DNA of 64,000 nt from Flavobacteriales bacterium (GTDB lineage: Bacteria > Bacteroidota > Bacteroidia > Flavobacteriales_D > Parvicellaceae): NCBI GenBank assembly GCA_025210295.1, contig JAOASC010000048.1, positions 186,001 through 250,000 on the forward strand, read 5' to 3'. The translations under genes and the position numbers were made by a program. Shown here one piece after another: positions 45,001 through 53,754 of this stretch. Each line of letters begins with the position of its first letter. Positions within the stretch are counted from its first letter, which is position 1. The notes below the pieces were generated by a model, which saw only the letters and a list, made by a program, of their open reading frames with translations, searched no databases and had not been told where the DNA came from.

Positions 45001-45762
45001 GCTTATCCTAATGATTATAAGACATACGGAAACAGAGATTTTGGAACAGTAAAAGGATTAACAGCCGCTTATGATTTAAGAAAGACTGGTAACTTAACTT
45101 TAAGAGCAGCTTATACTCTACAATTTGCTGAGTCTACAGGTTCAGAGCCTCAGTCTGCATTAAACTTAATTAACGCAAGAGCTCCAAACCTAAGAACAAT
45201 CTATCCTGTATCTTTCGATCAAAGACATGTTGTTACAGGAAGTTTAGATTATAGATATGGAGAAGGGAAAGATTATAATGGACCTATCATTAAAGAGAAA
45301 CAAGTGTTAAAAAACACAGGAGTTAACTTTACAGGTAACTACTCATCTGGTAGACCTTATACAGCACAAGTTGCACCATCTAATGCTGCTCAAATTAGTG
45401 CTAGTGATGGAACAACAAAAGGAAATCCATTTGGAGCGAGAATGCCAGGGACATTTACAGCAAACATGCAGATTGATAGAAACATTACTTTAAAATTTGG
45501 TGAAGACAAAAAGAAATCTGCTAACATGAATGTCTACTTATGGGTAAGTAACTTATTTAACACATTAAACATCTCTGATGTGTATAGAGCAACAGGAAAC
45601 CCAGATGATGATGGGTTCTTAAACTCAGCGAATGCTCAAAATACAATTCAACAGCAAAATGACATAGAGTCGTACAAATACTACTATGCATTGAAAGCGA
45701 ATAACCCTTATAACTTTGGTGTTCCTAGACAAATTCGTTTAGGTGTAAAAGTTGACTTTTAA
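42052..45762 (+). CDS. TonB-dependent outer-membrane receptor with carboxypeptidase-regulatory-like domain
   Basis: A 1236-residue receptor. The signal peptide ends SFAQ. A CarboxypepD_reg-like domain (GTLKGTVLDESGEPLPFVNV...) is followed by a plug (EVITYKVPLIDKDGG, GGVQSDANGEVQSVRGAR, YYIDGIKV, LTGGLPANYGDVTGGIISI). The long beta barrel ends PYNFGVPRQIRLGVKVDF with a terminal Phe. It is not a SusC type, because no SusD follows. It is first of three genes; the 26-bp gap to the next suggests co-transcription. The 5' leader has a GGGCTG/CAGCTC hairpin at about 41983-42002. The imported or exported substrate is unknown. Confidence 0.92.
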   Translation: MLNKITLSLFFILLGIGYSFAQSGTGTLKGTVLDESGEPLPFVNVTLKQNGNLKTGATTDFDGNFKISSLEPGKYDLEVSFVGYQTQKTEGIIIKGDKLLPLPDITLREGDLLDEVEVITYKVPLIDKDGGASGGTVSRDELARMPGRSAGAIASTVGGVQSDANGEVQSVRGARSDATYYYIDGIKVRGSSALPKSAIEEVSVLTGGLPANYGDVTGGIISITTRGASRQYFGGLEYITSGYKFGDNTYGLDNYGYNLVEGIISGPLLMKKDSTGEKTDPILGFFLSGNLTSIVDPRPLAIKQYIVKDDVRASLLENPVRPNPSGSGVIYNTDFLNENDFEEVKFRQNVMSTSANLSGKLDFNLGENMNFTVGGTGRYQKRNIPSYVNTLFNTNQNPLETTYTWRTYAKFTQRFANATEESESKGGIKNAFYTLMVDYSQERRTRENETHKGKIFNYGHVGTFDIERERSYTLTDLNGDGNPDALEQDGTNDVEVSFTASEANSDLAAITSQYFALNEGENPDDLYSSLDDIRGGNALRNGDLPNDVYSLWRNIGYQYNGYSTREQNQFRITGQGSADIGNHALTLGFEYEQRVDRNFSAAPVGLWTTMRQLANSHALEIDKSQSYTEQIGTFYRISYDQLNGDPGEYDGTGEQSFFDYNVRQKLGWDTDGTDYINVDALDPNFFSLDMFKADELISGQNSRNYVSYYGYDHTGKKLKNQVSFDDFFNAKDDHGNLTRTIGAFQPIYMAGYIMDKFSFDDLIFNVGVRVDRYDANQQVLKDPYLTYSAQTKGEVSELNGVSVDHPSNISNSATVYVDDVSDPTTIKGYRDGDIWYTASGIETQDLDQIKSSGNIQPLLVQGVDPTAPINSEVFEDYKPQINVMPRISFSFPISDQALFFSHYDVLTKRPTAGTDGPINRLDPTDYLFLGQNTNVLNNPNLRPEKTIDFELGFQQALNSSSSLKLSAFYKENRDMVTIVFVEGAYPNDYKTYGNRDFGTVKGLTAAYDLRKTGNLTLRAAYTLQFAESTGSEPQSALNLINARAPNLRTIYPVSFDQRHVVTGSLDYRYGEGKDYNGPIIKEKQVLKNTGVNFTGNYSSGRPYTAQVAPSNAAQISASDGTTKGNPFGARMPGTFTANMQIDRNITLKFGEDKKKSANMNVYLWVSNLFNTLNISDVYRATGNPDDDGFLNSANAQNTIQQQNDIESYKYYYALKANNPYNFGVPRQIRLGVKVDF

Positions 45763-45787
45763 AACAGACATTTAATTCATTATTATT

Positions 45788-48700
45788 ATGAAAAATAGAA
45801 TAAATATAGTAGCTCTTTTAATTGGTTCATTGGCAATGGTGAATAACTATAGTGCCATGAATCTTGTAGGGAGTAAATCAGGACATAAAAAGAATTCTTT
45901 TCAAAATAAAGCTGCAGGTTGTGCTCAGGCAGAAACCAAAAGAACATTGGATTACAACAATGTTAGTGCTTTAATTGAAACTGGAGGAACCATGTGGCAA
46001 CAACGAAGTACAGGAGTTCCTGCTTACGAAGTGCCTAAGCAATCTGAAGATTACTTAATCTTTAGTGGATCTCTCTGGGTAGGTGGTGAAGATGTTAATG
46101 GACAGCTTAAACTAGCTGCAATGAAATTCGGTACAGATGGTAACGACTTTTGGACTGGTCCTTTATCTGTAACTCCTAATACTGGTAATCCCGCGATTGG
46201 AAGAAAAGATTTTGGTCCTGCAACTGTAGATGGTCAAACATGTGTAGAATACGATAAATTTTACATTACTGAAAGAGCTGAAATTTTAGAATTTAATGGA
46301 TGGTTTGAAACACCAGATGCTGAAAAGGCTACAGAATATCCAGGTTATACTATTCCTCCTAGTATTTTAAACTGGCCTGCTCATGGTGATTTAGGTAAAT
46401 TTCAAGATTTTTATTTAGCGCCATTCTACGATAGAGATGGAGACGGGGTTTATAATCCTGGGAATGGTGATTACCCTTGGTATGATATTAAACAGGAGGT
46501 AGATTGTAGAAATGATCGTCAAATCACATTATATGGAGATTACAACATGTGGTGGGTTTTCAACGATAAAGGAGACATTCATACAGAAAGTGGTGGAGAA
46601 CCAATTGGTATGGAAATTAGAGGTCAAGCCTTTGCTTTTGCAACGACAGATGAAGTCAACAACATGACATTCTACAACTATGAATTAATTAACCGTTCTA
46701 CGCAAACCTTAACAAATACCTATTTTGCATTTTATACTGATGCTGATGTTGGATGTGCAGGAAATGATTATGTAGGTTGTGATATTCAAAGAGGATTAGC
46801 ATATACTTATAACAAGTATGATGATGATGGTGCTAACCCAGGAACAATAACATGTAATACGCCAATTAAAAGTGAAGGGTTACCTCCAGCTGTTGGTGTT
46901 GACTTTTTTGAGGGGCCTTACCAAGATAATGATGGTGTTGATAACCCACTTACAACAGATGTTGCTCAAGCTATCGCGCAAAAAGGTATTCCTTATGCTG
47001 GTTTAGGTATAGGATATGGTGATGGTGTAGTTGATAATGAGCGTTTTGGAATGCGTAAATTCGTATACTATAACAATTCGAATAGTCAATCAGTTGGTGA
47101 TCCACAAAGTGGAAGTGCCGTACAATTTTACAACTATATGCAAGGATTGTGGAAAGATGGTTCTGAGTTCTTCTTTGGAGGAACAGGATTTTCTGGAAAC
47201 CCAGGAGTAACGACTGTTGCTACAGACTATATCATGTATGGTAATACAGATCCTTACAATTGGGCTACTAGAGGTATTCAACCTCCTACAATTGGTCCTG
47301 ATGGATGGACTGAGTTTGCTTTAAGTAATGCTGATGAAGATAAAAGAATGGTACAATCTGCTGGACCATTTACATTGGAGCCAGGTGCAGTAAATAACAT
47401 TACTGTTGGGGTTATCTATTCAAAAGCTCAAAATGGAAATGCTTGGCAATCTGTAATTGATATGCGAGAAGCTGATGATAAAGCTCAAGCTTTATTTGAT
47501 AACTGTTTTAGAATCTTAGATGGTCCTGATGCACCAGATGTTACCTTACAGGAAATGGATAAAACATTAATCTTATATTTATCTAACCCAAGTAACAGTA
47601 ATAACTTTAACGAGCAGTACACGGAATTAGATCCAGTAATTAAAGCGACAGGAAATACAGATACAAATTATGTTTTCCAAGGATATAAAATATACCAAGT
47701 TGCAGCAGAGGATGTAAGTGTTTCTGATTTGGATAACCCAGATTTAGCAAGACTTGTTGGACAGTGTGACCTTAAAGATAGTGTTACTAGAATCATTAAT
47801 TATCGTGAGAACTCAACATTAAATGTTTCTGTTCCTGAATTACAAGTTGATGGTGCTAACGAAGGTATTTACCATACTTTAAAAGTAACTGAAGATTTAT
47901 TTGCTCAGGGAGACTCTAGGTTGATTAATCATAAAAAATATTACTACTTAGCTATCGCTTATGGTTATAACAACTATGAAGACTTTAATCCACTTACTAA
48001 GTCTGGACAAAGTAAACCATACTTCCAAGGAAGAAAGAGTCCAATAGGATCTATAAAAACCGTAGTTGGTATTCCTCACATGACTACTCCAGAAAATGGA
48101 GGGAGTGTAATTAACGCTCAATATGGTGATGGTCCAAAGATTACAAGAGTAGAAGGAAGAGGAAACGCTGATAATGTTATTGAACTTACGAGTGAATCTG
48201 AAGCTGAAATCGTTTCAAGTAGTACACCACCAAAAGAAATTACTTATAAAAATGGGTTTGGCCCAGTTAACATTAAAGTAATTGACCCATTAAATGTACA
48301 AGGTGGTGATTATCAATTAATCTTTATTAAAGATAATAATGATGAACTTGAAGAAGCAAGTTGGGTACTTGTTAGAAATGAAGTAGATTCAATTTATTCT
48401 GACAGAACTATCAACCATAGAAATGAACAAATCATTCCAGAGTGGGGTATTTCTGTAGATATTCAACAATATGAACATGAACAATTAAACAACAGTTTCT
48501 TTAAAACAGAACTATTAACTTCAAGCATTGAATTTGTAGACTACAGTAATGTATGGTTAACAGGTGTTAAAGATGAGGATGGTTTATTTGCACAAAACTG
48601 GATTAGAGCTGGGGCTGTAAATGCATCTACTGTAGCTGGTACACCAGCATGTTTAGACCCTACTGCATTTAACGATTTCTTAGAAGGTTCAAACCCTATT

Positions 48701-49963
48701 GATGAAGAACAAGATTTTGAAAAAATCTTAGAGGGTACATGGGCTCCTTATATTTTGACAGCTGAAGGGGCATGTAACCACGCTCCATTAACAGATGAGA
48801 ACTGGTCGTCACGTGCACAAACTGATTTAAGTGATTTATCAAGTGTTGATATTGTATTTACTTCTGATCGAAGTAAATGGACTAGAGTTCCAGTATTAGA
48901 ATCTCAAGATGAGCCTGGTCTTTCATGGGATGGTAGTACAGAAAAAATGACTGTTAAGATGAAACCATCGGTTGATAAGTATGGTAAACCAACAACAGCA
49001 CCAAGTTCTAGTAGTAACAACCCTGATGATGCCAATTATATCTCAGGAGAAGGAATGAGTTGGTTCCCTGGTTACGCTATTGACTTACAAACTGGTGAAC
49101 GCTTAAACATGGCTTTTGCTGAAGATTCTTGGCTAGGAAACGAGAACGGTAACGATATGGTCTTTAACCCAACGAAGAATGAATACCAAGAATTTGGAGG
49201 TATTAACGATGCTAACTCTGTATTATTTGGTGGAAAACACTACGTATACGTATTTAGAAATGCTGATAAAGACAAAAAAGGATTCAACTATATTGGAGCT
49301 TACGACAATGGAGTTTTCTTTAAAGATAAATTAATTGACAATCCAGGTTCTGCTAACTATAGAAAAACATGGATTGGATGTATGTATGTTGGTGTACCTT
49401 TATTATCTCAATCTTCATTAGGTTTATCGGATGAGAACGATCCATATTCTTATATTGAATCAGATGTTAGAATTAAAATTAGAGTTGCAAACAACTATAG
49501 ACAACATGCTGACGCTGGTCAATATGTTGTAGATGGTCCTGGTTCTTCTCAAAATGGATGGTATAATAAATATGCTTTTAACATGGATGATATAGCTACT
49601 AGTACTCAGGCAGATGTTACTGATAGTATTAAAGACAGTATCATGAATATGATTAATGTGGTTCCAAATCCTTACTATGCATACTCAAACTATGAAACTG
49701 GAAGATTAGACAACAGAATCAAAATTGTAAACCTACCAGATGAGTGTACCATTAAGATATATACTGTTTCAGGTACATTAGTGAGAACATTTACAAAAGA
49801 CGATAATAGAATTACTTCTATTGATTGGGATTTAACTAACCAAGCTGATATTCCAATCGCTGGTGGACTATACTTAATCCATGTTGATGTTCCTAGCATT
49901 GAAAGAGAAAGAATATTAAAATGGTTTGGAGTGGTAAGACCTCCAGATTTGAAAAACTTCTAA
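45788..49963 (+). CDS. Giant secreted/surface protein (1391 aa) of the receptor-PorV operon
   Basis: A 1391-residue exported protein (signal ending NNYSA). The N-terminal ~600 residues are beta-rich and repetitive (SEDYLIFSGSLWVGGEDVNGQL, DRDGDGVYNPGNGDYPWYD with a calcium-binding-like Asp loop, FALSNADEDKRM). The rest is also beta-rich. The end (VPNPYYAYSNYE...TIKIYTVSGTLVRTFTKDD...GGLYLIHVDV) resembles T9SS or FlgD-like domains, but a further 15-20 residues (WFGVVRPPDLKNF) follow, so it is not a standard C-terminus. The family is known in marine Bacteroidota but unnamed. It sits between the TonB receptor and the PorV-like barrel. Confidence 0.8.
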   Translation: MKNRINIVALLIGSLAMVNNYSAMNLVGSKSGHKKNSFQNKAAGCAQAETKRTLDYNNVSALIETGGTMWQQRSTGVPAYEVPKQSEDYLIFSGSLWVGGEDVNGQLKLAAMKFGTDGNDFWTGPLSVTPNTGNPAIGRKDFGPATVDGQTCVEYDKFYITERAEILEFNGWFETPDAEKATEYPGYTIPPSILNWPAHGDLGKFQDFYLAPFYDRDGDGVYNPGNGDYPWYDIKQEVDCRNDRQITLYGDYNMWWVFNDKGDIHTESGGEPIGMEIRGQAFAFATTDEVNNMTFYNYELINRSTQTLTNTYFAFYTDADVGCAGNDYVGCDIQRGLAYTYNKYDDDGANPGTITCNTPIKSEGLPPAVGVDFFEGPYQDNDGVDNPLTTDVAQAIAQKGIPYAGLGIGYGDGVVDNERFGMRKFVYYNNSNSQSVGDPQSGSAVQFYNYMQGLWKDGSEFFFGGTGFSGNPGVTTVATDYIMYGNTDPYNWATRGIQPPTIGPDGWTEFALSNADEDKRMVQSAGPFTLEPGAVNNITVGVIYSKAQNGNAWQSVIDMREADDKAQALFDNCFRILDGPDAPDVTLQEMDKTLILYLSNPSNSNNFNEQYTELDPVIKATGNTDTNYVFQGYKIYQVAAEDVSVSDLDNPDLARLVGQCDLKDSVTRIINYRENSTLNVSVPELQVDGANEGIYHTLKVTEDLFAQGDSRLINHKKYYYLAIAYGYNNYEDFNPLTKSGQSKPYFQGRKSPIGSIKTVVGIPHMTTPENGGSVINAQYGDGPKITRVEGRGNADNVIELTSESEAEIVSSSTPPKEITYKNGFGPVNIKVIDPLNVQGGDYQLIFIKDNNDELEEASWVLVRNEVDSIYSDRTINHRNEQIIPEWGISVDIQQYEHEQLNNSFFKTELLTSSIEFVDYSNVWLTGVKDEDGLFAQNWIRAGAVNASTVAGTPACLDPTAFNDFLEGSNPIDEEQDFEKILEGTWAPYILTAEGACNHAPLTDENWSSRAQTDLSDLSSVDIVFTSDRSKWTRVPVLESQDEPGLSWDGSTEKMTVKMKPSVDKYGKPTTAPSSSSNNPDDANYISGEGMSWFPGYAIDLQTGERLNMAFAEDSWLGNENGNDMVFNPTKNEYQEFGGINDANSVLFGGKHYVYVFRNADKDKKGFNYIGAYDNGVFFKDKLIDNPGSANYRKTWIGCMYVGVPLLSQSSLGLSDENDPYSYIESDVRIKIRVANNYRQHADAGQYVVDGPGSSQNGWYNKYAFNMDDIATSTQADVTDSIKDSIMNMINVVPNPYYAYSNYETGRLDNRIKIVNLPDECTIKIYTVSGTLVRTFTKDDNRITSIDWDLTNQADIPIAGGLYLIHVDVPSIERERILKWFGVVRPPDLKNF

Positions 49964-49996
49964 GCAATAGAATAATAATATTTAAAAAAAAGAAAA

Positions 49997-51061
49997 ATGA
50001 ATTTATCTAAATATATATATAAAGGTTTTATACTTGGAAGCGCACTTATTTCTTCGTTCAGCACTTTTGCAGGGAACGAAGATAGAGCTGGATCTGCAGG
50101 AGCTTCAGAATTATTAATTAATCCTTGGGCTAGAAGTTCAGCTTGGGCAGATGCAGGTGTATCGTCAGTTAAAGGATTAGAAGCGATGTTTGTGAATGTA
50201 GCAGGGTTGTCTTATGCTGACAAAACAGAAATTATGTTCTCGAACACTAACTGGTTAAGTCGATTAGCTGATATTCAAGTGAACAATTTTGGACTTGCTC
50301 AACGTGTTGGAGAAACTTCTGTAATTGGGATCTCTTTTATGAGTATGAACTTTGGTGAAATTCCAATTACAACGACAGAATTACCAGAAGGTGGGATAGG
50401 AACATTCAATCCAAGATATAACAATATAAACTTGGCATACTCTAGACAATTTTCTAGCTCTATTTCAGGTGGAATTAACGTAAAAATGGTTACTGAAGCT
50501 ATAGCTAATGCTAAAGCTTCAGGTGTTGCTTTTGATGCTGGTGTTCGATACATTACTGGAGAAAACGAAAACATTAAGTTTGCTATTAGCTTAAAAAATG
50601 TTGGTGGACCTATGGCATTCTCAGGTGATGGACTAAACCTAGACATCTTAAATACAAGTACAGGAACGACTATTGCAATGGTTCAAAGAGTAAGTGATTT
50701 TGAGTTGCCATCATTATTAAGTATTGGTGCTTCTTATGATTTTTTATTTAATGAAAATAATACGTTGACTTTAGCAGGTGCTTTTACTTCTAATTCATTT
50801 ACTAAAGATCAGTTTAGATTAGGTGCTAACTATACGATGACAACATCTAAAGCAATTATGATGTTGAGAGCTGGTTATGTTTTTGAAAATGGTATTTTTA
50901 AGCCAGAAACTAGAACAACTGCCTTAACAGGTCTAACTGCTGGTTTATCAGTTGACTTTCCATTCGGAGAATCTCAATCACCAATTGGTTTAGATTATAC
51001 TTATAGAGCTTCTGTATTTGGTCCAATTCATACTGTAGGTGCTAGAATAAACATCAAATAA
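49997..51061 (+). CDS. PorV/PorQ-family outer-membrane barrel protein
   Basis: A 354-residue beta-barrel protein. It opens with a signal peptide (about residues 1-26), then GSAGASELLINPWARSSAWADAGVSSVKGLEAMFVNVAGLSY, the lead sequence of PorV/PorQ-like proteins, and repeats of amphipathic strands (AFSYSRQF-type, LTLAGAFTSNSF, SPIGLDYTYRAS). PorV-type proteins shuttle or hold T9SS cargo. Here the copy is locus-specific and follows the 1391-residue protein by 33 bp, so it may serve that protein. It ends at a terminator at 51093. Confidence 0.88.
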   Translation: MNLSKYIYKGFILGSALISSFSTFAGNEDRAGSAGASELLINPWARSSAWADAGVSSVKGLEAMFVNVAGLSYADKTEIMFSNTNWLSRLADIQVNNFGLAQRVGETSVIGISFMSMNFGEIPITTTELPEGGIGTFNPRYNNINLAYSRQFSSSISGGINVKMVTEAIANAKASGVAFDAGVRYITGENENIKFAISLKNVGGPMAFSGDGLNLDILNTSTGTTIAMVQRVSDFELPSLLSIGASYDFLFNENNTLTLAGAFTSNSFTKDQFRLGANYTMTTSKAIMMLRAGYVFENGIFKPETRTTALTGLTAGLSVDFPFGESQSPIGLDYTYRASVFGPIHTVGARINIK

Positions 51062-51092
51062 GAGTTCCCCGATTTAATAAATACATTGATTC

Positions 51093-51123
51093 AAAGAGAA
51101 TCTGCAAAATGCAGGTTCTCTTT
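51093..51123 (+). terminator. Rho-independent terminator
   Basis: AAAGAGAATCTGC (51093-51105) pairs with GCAGGTTCTCTTT (51111-51123), one T-G wobble, 5-nt loop, then TCTGCTTTA. It closes the receptor-PorV operon. Confidence 0.85.
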
Positions 51124-51211
51124 CTGCTTTATATAAAATAATAAGCGCTAGATATAGGTTGTTTCCATAAAACCTTATAAATTAGTCAGGCTTTACGAAA
51201 AAAGTAAAATT

Positions 51212-51685
51212 ATGTCACAGATTAACTATTTTACCGAAGAAGGATTAAAAAAATTAAAAGAAGAAGTAGAATTTTTAGAACGAGTTGAAAGACCTCGTAT
51301 TTCTAAACAAATTGGAGAAGCTATTGATAAAGGAGATCTATCAGAAAATGCTGAGTATGATGCTGCAAAAGAAGAGCAAGGCTTGATGGAGGCTAGATTG
51401 GCTAAATTAAAAAACCAATTGGCCAATGCGCGTTTGATTGATGATTCTAAAATTGATGCTTCTAAAGCTTTAATTCTTTCGACTGTTACCATTAAAAATG
51501 TAAAGAATGGTATGGAGATAGCCTACACATTGGTTGCAGAAAAAGAAGCTGATTTAAAAAAGAAAAGAATTTCAATTAACTCTCCTATTGGAAAGGGGCT
51601 ACTAGGAAAAACTGTTGGTGACATTGCAGAAATTACTACACCAGGAGGAAAAATGGAATTTGAAATCATTAATATTACTCGATAA
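51212..51685 (+). CDS. greA: Transcription elongation factor GreA
   Basis: A 157-residue factor. An N-terminal antiparallel coiled coil (EEGLKKLKEEVEFLERVERPRISKQI...GDLSENAEYDAAKEEQGLME) carries the acidic tip residues that stimulate RNA-polymerase cleavage. The C-terminal FKBP-like domain ends SPIGKGLLGKTVGDIAEITTPGG. Length is standard. Its stop overlaps the start of the HIT gene (TAATG). Confidence 0.97.
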   Translation: MSQINYFTEEGLKKLKEEVEFLERVERPRISKQIGEAIDKGDLSENAEYDAAKEEQGLMEARLAKLKNQLANARLIDDSKIDASKALILSTVTIKNVKNGMEIAYTLVAEKEADLKKKRISINSPIGKGLLGKTVGDIAEITTPGGKMEFEIINITR

Positions 51686-52089
51686 TGTCTAGTATTTTCA
51701 CTAAAATTATCAATGGTGATATTCCATGCTATAAAATAGCTGAGGATGATAACTTTTTTGCTTTTTTAGATATTTACCCACTTCAAAAAGGTCATACGCT
51801 GGTTATTCCTAAAAAAGAAGTAGACTATATCTTTGACCTTGATGACAACACCTTGAAAAACATGCTAGTTTTTGCAAAAAAGGTAGGAAAAGCTATTGAA
51901 AAAGTGATTGACTGTGAGCGTATAGGAATTTCTGTAATTGGACTTGAAGTTCCCCATGCACATATTCACCTAATCCCAATTAATGGTATTAACGACATGA
52001 ACTTTTCTAAAGAGAAGCTACAACTTAGCCCAGAAGAATTTAAAACTATCGCTTTTAACATCAATAAAGAATTTAATAAGGAAAGGTAA
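51685..52089 (+). CDS. HIT-family nucleotide-binding protein
   Basis: A 134-residue histidine-triad hydrolase. FTKIINGDIPCYKIAEDD opens the fold and the catalytic triad is in EVPHAHIHLIPI (H-x-H-x-H). The family cleaves nucleoside phosphoramidates or dinucleotides such as Ap4A. It is translationally coupled to greA by a one-nucleotide overlap. Confidence 0.95.
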   Translation: MSSIFTKIINGDIPCYKIAEDDNFFAFLDIYPLQKGHTLVIPKKEVDYIFDLDDNTLKNMLVFAKKVGKAIEKVIDCERIGISVIGLEVPHAHIHLIPINGINDMNFSKEKLQLSPEEFKTIAFNINKEFNKER

Positions 52090-52107
52090 TTTTTACCCCA
52101 AAATAGT

Positions 52108-52668
52108 TTAACGTGTTCTCTTAGGATTATTTTTTACAAATGCTTCCCAAGAGGAGTACGAACTCTTTGAGCTTCCCATTTGCTTCGCTTGGTAATAATG
52201 ACACAAAGCTACTGCTAAACCATCGGTTGCATCGAGATATTTAGGCAATTCTGTAAACTTTAAAATGGATTTTAACATCGCAGCGACTTGCTCTTTGCTG
52301 GCATTTCCATTTCCCGTAACAGCTTGTTTTATTTTTCGAGGCGCATACTCTGTTATTGGTAAATCTCGCATTAGAACAGCAGCCATGGCAACTCCTTGCG
52401 CTCTTCCCAACTTTAACATAGATTGCACATTTTTACCAAAGAATGGAGCTTCAATAGCGACTTCATCAGGTAAGTATTCATCAACCAAAAAACGAACTTT
52501 CTCAAAAATTCGTTTTAATTTTAGTTCGTGATTCTCCAGTTTTTGTAAATGAATGACTCCAGTACTAATTACAGATAACTTACTGCCTTTAATTTGTATT
52601 AAACCATATCCCATTACATTTGTTCCGGGATCTAAGCCTAGAATTATTTTATCGACTTTAGACAACAA
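52108..52668 (-). CDS. ruvC: Holliday junction resolvase RuvC
   Basis: A 186-residue endonuclease. The catalytic acidic residues are in IILGLDPGTNVMGYG, EVAIEAPFFGKN and DATDGLAVALCHY, with the DNA-contact segment VQSMLKLGRAQGVAMAA between. It cuts Holliday junctions with RuvAB. It is convergent with the HIT gene, with 18 bp between, and its C-terminus is extended by a short basic tail. Length is normal. Confidence 0.96.
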   Translation of the reverse strand: MLSKVDKIILGLDPGTNVMGYGLIQIKGSKLSVISTGVIHLQKLENHELKLKRIFEKVRFLVDEYLPDEVAIEAPFFGKNVQSMLKLGRAQGVAMAAVLMRDLPITEYAPRKIKQAVTGNGNASKEQVAAMLKSILKFTELPKYLDATDGLAVALCHYYQAKQMGSSKSSYSSWEAFVKNNPKRTR

Positions 52669-52728
52669 TCAATAATTTTATAGTTACTTTACTAAAGTAA
52701 TACTTTTGTTGTAACAGCTTTAAAGAAA

Positions 52729-53682
52729 ATGAATATATATTTCAAATATCTCATCAGAGTGATATTTATTATTGCTATATCCTATTTGATTTATGTATTG
52801 GTGTTTTCAGATAAAAACATGAGCTTATTACAAACAATAGATAAGCAATTTACTCCCACCCTCTTTCTAAATATATCAATAACATTCCTCTTTCAATTTA
52901 TTAATTGGGGAATTGAAGCCAAAAAATTTCAACTAATCTTATCAAAAAAAACAGAAGTAAGCTATAGTAATGCACTTAAATCTATATATGCAGGTGCATC
53001 TACAGCTCTATTTACCCCCGACCGACTTGGTAATTTTATAGGCCGTTTTATTTATCTAAAAAATGTTGATAAAAAAGTTGTCACTGCAGCTACAATGCTA
53101 GGTAATTTTGGACAACTAATTAGCACCATTACTTTTGCTTTTATAAGTGTATTTTTAGCACTCGTATTCAAGGTCAGTATAACATTATCTCAGGTTAATA
53201 CTATCTATCTAATAGTACCTGTCGCTATAGCATGGCTCACGTTAACCTATTACTTCTATAACCCTAGTCAACTGTTACAGCTTGTTAAAAAAATCAAATG
53301 GATTAGAAAGCACCAAGATACCTTTAATTTTTTGGAAGATTTTAGCACAGCAGAAAGCAGTAAAATATTAATGCTTTCTCTGTTAAGGTATGTTATTTTT
53401 ATCATTCAGTTTTATCTATTGCTAATAGCTTTAGGAATAAATATTACGGGGATAGAAACCATTTGTTTTTCGGGGTTATTATATTTATTTACAACACTTA
53501 TCCCTTCTCCTCTATTGGGCAATTTAGGAACAAGAGAGGTAATTGCTTTATTGTTATTAAGTAATTTTGAAAACTCTGAAATGGCATTAGTAGCCTCATT
53601 ATTAGTTTGGCTCATCAACATAATCATTCCAAGTATAATTGGCAGTTTTTTTGTATTGAAAATGAACCAGAACAAACATTAA
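52729..53682 (+). CDS. Membrane protein of the lysylphosphatidylglycerol-synthase-TM / flippase-like family
   Basis: A 317-residue protein with ~8 transmembrane helices: IYFKYLIRVIFIIAISYLIY, then FINWGIEAKKFQLILSKK, AGASTALFTPDRLGNFIGRF, ATMLGNFGQLIST, LYLFTTLIPSPLLGNLGTREV. These match the UPF0104/LPG_synthase_TM family, often linked to glycolipid or polyprenyl transfer. There is no soluble domain. It is 72 bp upstream of the DUF4139 gene, same strand. Confidence 0.8.
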   Translation: MNIYFKYLIRVIFIIAISYLIYVLVFSDKNMSLLQTIDKQFTPTLFLNISITFLFQFINWGIEAKKFQLILSKKTEVSYSNALKSIYAGASTALFTPDRLGNFIGRFIYLKNVDKKVVTAATMLGNFGQLISTITFAFISVFLALVFKVSITLSQVNTIYLIVPVAIAWLTLTYYFYNPSQLLQLVKKIKWIRKHQDTFNFLEDFSTAESSKILMLSLLRYVIFIIQFYLLLIALGINITGIETICFSGLLYLFTTLIPSPLLGNLGTREVIALLLLSNFENSEMALVASLLVWLINIIIPSIIGSFFVLKMNQNKH

Positions 53683-53754
53683 GTGTATACAACCTGTAAC
53701 TTATAGCAACAGGTAACTGTTATAAGCTTAACAACATCATAAAAAAGAACCAAT

